Shown here: in pieces, positions 62,168 through 64,000 of the stretch
Position numbering within the stretch: the stretch's first letter is position 1
Layout of the letters: each line of letters begins with the position of its first letter
DNA from: Actinoplanes regularis
GTDB taxonomy: Bacteria > Actinomycetota > Actinomycetes > Mycobacteriales > Micromonosporaceae
Direction of reading: 5' to 3'
Assembly: GCF_900188005.1 (NCBI RefSeq)
Contig: NZ_FZNR01000007.1
Span: forward strand, 248,001-312,000
Length of the DNA stretch: 64,000 bases
The notes under the pieces: generated by a model
The model's input: the letters and a program-made list of their open reading frames with translations, nothing else
Database searches by the model: none
Told to the model about the DNA's origin: nothing
Position numbers and translations under genes: made by a program

Positions 62168-64000
62168 CTACGAGATGACGACCTCCACCTGGACCGTGGA
62201 GCCGGCCGGGGCCGGCGGCACCAGCGTGCCTTCGACCCTTTCGCCGTCGACCAGCAGGTGGTCGGCGCGGCGGCCGGATCCGGCGGGCTTGCGGACGGTG
62301 ATCTCGTAGGTCGCGCCGCGATAGGAGCGGGTGGCCTGGTAGCCGGGCCAGTCGGTGGGCAGCACCGGGTCGACGCGCAGGCCGGTCAGCTCCGGCCGGA
62401 TGCCGAGGATCCACTGGGTGATGGCCACGAAGTTCCACGCCGCCGTGCCGGTGAGCCAGGAGTTCTTCGCCTCGCCGTGGGTGGGCGCGTCCCGGCCGGC
62501 GATCATCTGGGCGTACACGTACGGCTCGCTGCGGTGCACGTCGCTGATCCGCTCCCGCGCCGACGGGCTGATCCGCCGGTAGTAGTCGAAGGCGCGGTCG
62601 CCGTTGCCCAGGATCGTCTCGGCGATCATGATCCACGGGTTGGTGTGGCAGAAGATGCCGGCGTTCTCCTTGTACCCGGGCGGGTACGAGGAGATCTCGC
62701 CCAACTCGATCCGGTACCCGGAGTACGCGGGCTGCTGCAGCACGATCCCGTGCGGGGTGGCCAACCGCTCGGCGACGCTGTCCAGGGCCCGGGCGGCCAG
62801 CCCGTCGTCGAGTCCGACACCGGCCAGCACGCACAGGCCCTGCGGCTCGACGAAGATCTGCCCCTCGTCGTTCTCGCCGGAGCCGATCGGGTTGCCGTAG
62901 AAGTCGTAGGCCCGGCGGAACCAGGCGCCGTCCCAGCCGTGCTCGATGATCGTGCCGGTCATCTTCTCCGCCGCGGCCCGGTACTCGGCCGCCTTGCCGT
63001 GCAGCCCGAGCAGGTCGGCGATGCCGGCCAGTTCCTTGGCGGCGAGCACGAACTGGCCGGCGATGAAGACCGACTCGGCCTGACCGCCGATGCTGTTCTC
63101 GGTGGTCTGGAACGGCTCGCCCGGGGTGTCGGAGAAGCAGTTGAGGTTGAGGCAGTCGTTCCAGTCGGCCCGCCCGATCAGCGGCAGGCCGTGCGGCCCG
63201 AGCCGGTCCAGGGTGTAGTTCAGGGAGCGGGTCAGGTGCTCGTAGAGCGGCTTCTCGCTGCCGGGCAGGTTGTCGAAGGGCACCGGCTCGTCCAGGATGC
63301 CCAGGTCGCCGGTCTCCTTGAGATAGGCGGCGACGCCGAGGATCAGCCACAGCGGGTCGTCGTTGAAGCCCTCGCCGATGTCGTTGTTCCCGCGTTTGGT
63401 CAGCGGCTGGTACTGGTGGTACGCGCCGCCGGTGGACAGCTGGGTGGCGGCGATGTCCAGGATCCGCTCGCGGGCGCGCTCCGGGATGATGTGCACGAAA
63501 CCGAGCAGGTCCTGGTTGGAGTCGCGGAAGCCCATGCCGCGGCCGATCCCGGACTCGAAGAACGACGCCGACCGGCTCAGGTTGAAGGTCACCATGCACT
63601 GGTACGCGTTCCAGATGTTGACCATCCGGTCGGTGTCGGCGTCCGGGGTGCGCACCCGCAGCCCGCCGAGCAGCCGGTCCCAGTGGGCGGCCAGCGCCGC
63701 GAAGCCCTCGGTGACGGTCTCCGGGCGCAGCCAGCGCTCGATCACCGGTCGTACGTGCCGCTTGTTGAGGGTCTGGGAGCCGGGCGGATCGAACTTCTCG
63801 GCGCGCGGGTTCTCCGCGTAACCGAGCACGAAGATCACCTCGCGGGTCTCGCCCGGGGCCAGGGCGAGCCGGACGTGGTGGCTGCCGATCGGCGCCCAGC
63901 CGTTCGCGACCGAGCCGGTGGCGGCGCCGTGTTCGACAACGACCGGCCGGTCCCATCCGCGGTAGGCGCCGAGGAACGCCTCACGCTGGGTGTCGAACCC
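62168..64000 (-). CDS. GH94 glycoside phosphorylase, probably cellobiose phosphorylase (5' truncated by window)
   Basis: 610 codons are present and the reading frame stays open to the window end, so the start lies beyond 64000. The protein is a GH94-type phosphorylase: a beta-sandwich part ([44 protein letters not shown]) and an (alpha/alpha)6 barrel with [22 protein letters not shown], and [13 protein letters not shown] holding the general acid Asp; [18 protein letters not shown] and [28 protein letters not shown] follow. It would split a beta-linked disaccharide with phosphate. Cellobiose is the best guess, fitting the GH9 gene, but other disaccharides are possible. Confidence 0.82.
   Translation of the reverse strand, partial: GFDTQREAFLGAYRGWDRPVVVEHGAATGSVANGWAPIGSHHVRLALAPGETREVIFVLGYAENPRAEKFDPPGSQTLNKRHVRPVIERWLRPETVTEGFAALAAHWDRLLGGLRVRTPDADTDRMVNIWNAYQCMVTFNLSRSASFFESGIGRGMGFRDSNQDLLGFVHIIPERARERILDIAATQLSTGGAYHQYQPLTKRGNNDIGEGFNDDPLWLILGVAAYLKETGDLGILDEPVPFDNLPGSEKPLYEHLTRSLNYTLDRLGPHGLPLIGRADWNDCLNLNCFSDTPGEPFQTTENSIGGQAESVFIAGQFVLAAKELAGIADLLGLHGKAAEYRAAAEKMTGTIIEHGWDGAWFRRAYDFYGNPIGSGENDEGQIFVEPQGLCVLAGVGLDDGLAARALDSVAERLATPHGIVLQQPAYSGYRIELGEISSYPPGYKENAGIFCHTNPWIMIAETILGNGDRAFDYYRRISPSARERISDVHRSEPYVYAQMIAGRDAPTHGEAKNSWLTGTAAWNFVAITQWILGIRPELTGLRVDPVLPTDWPGYQATRSYRGATYEITVRKPAGSGRRADHLLVDGERVEGTLVPPAPAGSTVQVEVVIS

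Noticed and set aside
61936-62178. Short ORFs on both strands in the palindromic element encoding near-identical peptides
   Set aside because: Identity of the two peptides follows from the palindrome; no start signal, and one runs past the GH94 stop.
1-64000. tRNA, rRNA, prophage or insertion-sequence genes
   Set aside because: No cloverleaf, transposase, integrase or phage structural protein was recognised by eye on either strand; small RNAs cannot be excluded.

Overview
The window is high-GC DNA (third codon positions almost always G or C) with dense, often overlapping genes, GTG and TTG starts, lipoboxes, a Tat signal and actinobacterial families (GPP34/GOLPH3-like, TIGR03089, DUF5990, MmpL, PaaN). 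It looks like a chromosomal segment of a Micromonosporaceae-type actinobacterium, possibly Actinoplanes; this assignment is inference. No rRNA, tRNA, CRISPR, phage or insertion-sequence gene was seen.

Layout. 1-4102: DODA-type dioxygenase, GPP34 protein, APC permease and acetyltransferase. 4313-14402: a nine-gene myo-inositol operon (iolC, iolB, iolD, mmsA/iolA, iolE-like, ABC binding protein, permease, ATPase, iolG). Every junction is a short start/stop overlap, except that two tandem copies of a small repeat sit between iolD and mmsA. 14559-16433: secreted lectin-like propeller. 16624-23043: TetR regulator divergent from a phenylacetate operon (paaN, A, B, C, D, E), with a PaaR-type palindrome in the promoter. 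23063-23668: a 79-bp tandem array. 23674-31721: methyltransferase, TIGR03089 protein, small cell-envelope proteins, a fused ABC exporter, a metallophosphoesterase and a kinase. 31864-39620: hypothetical proteins, a CxCG mini-protein, sulfotransferase, propeller glycosidase-like protein, universal stress protein plus permease, STAS protein and a Tat-exported dimethylformamidase-like protein. 39733-46408: P450, GH9 cellulase with a CebR-type box, TPR protein, DUF5990 and a GGDEF/EAL protein. 46669-52821: SNF2 helicase plus SWIM protein, a secreted repeat protein and a zinc-ribbon SDR. 53755-64000: a giant MmpL protein with an 890-residue repetitive tail, a membrane protein, FKBP, YaaA, a membrane protein/XRE pair and a GH94 phosphorylase running off the end.

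Functional logic. The iol operon supplies uptake and all steps from myo-inositol to malonate semialdehyde conversion except the IolJ-type aldolase; no iol regulator is present. The paa operon encodes the ring-CoA epoxidase (PaaABCDE) and an aldehyde dehydrogenase. The GH9 enzyme and GH94 phosphorylase suggest cellulose or cellooligosaccharide use.

The striking theme is tandem repetition. Coding arrays lie in PaaE (30 bp), a secreted protein (27 bp) and MmpL (30 and 15 bp). Two intergenic arrays have periods of 79 and 59 bp. A 210-bp palindromic element lies at the right end. The best candidates for something undescribed are the overlap-preserving repeat in the iol operon, the six-fold RPxTLDDWLGG-like motif in the MmpL tail, and the paired operators upstream of the membrane protein/XRE module.
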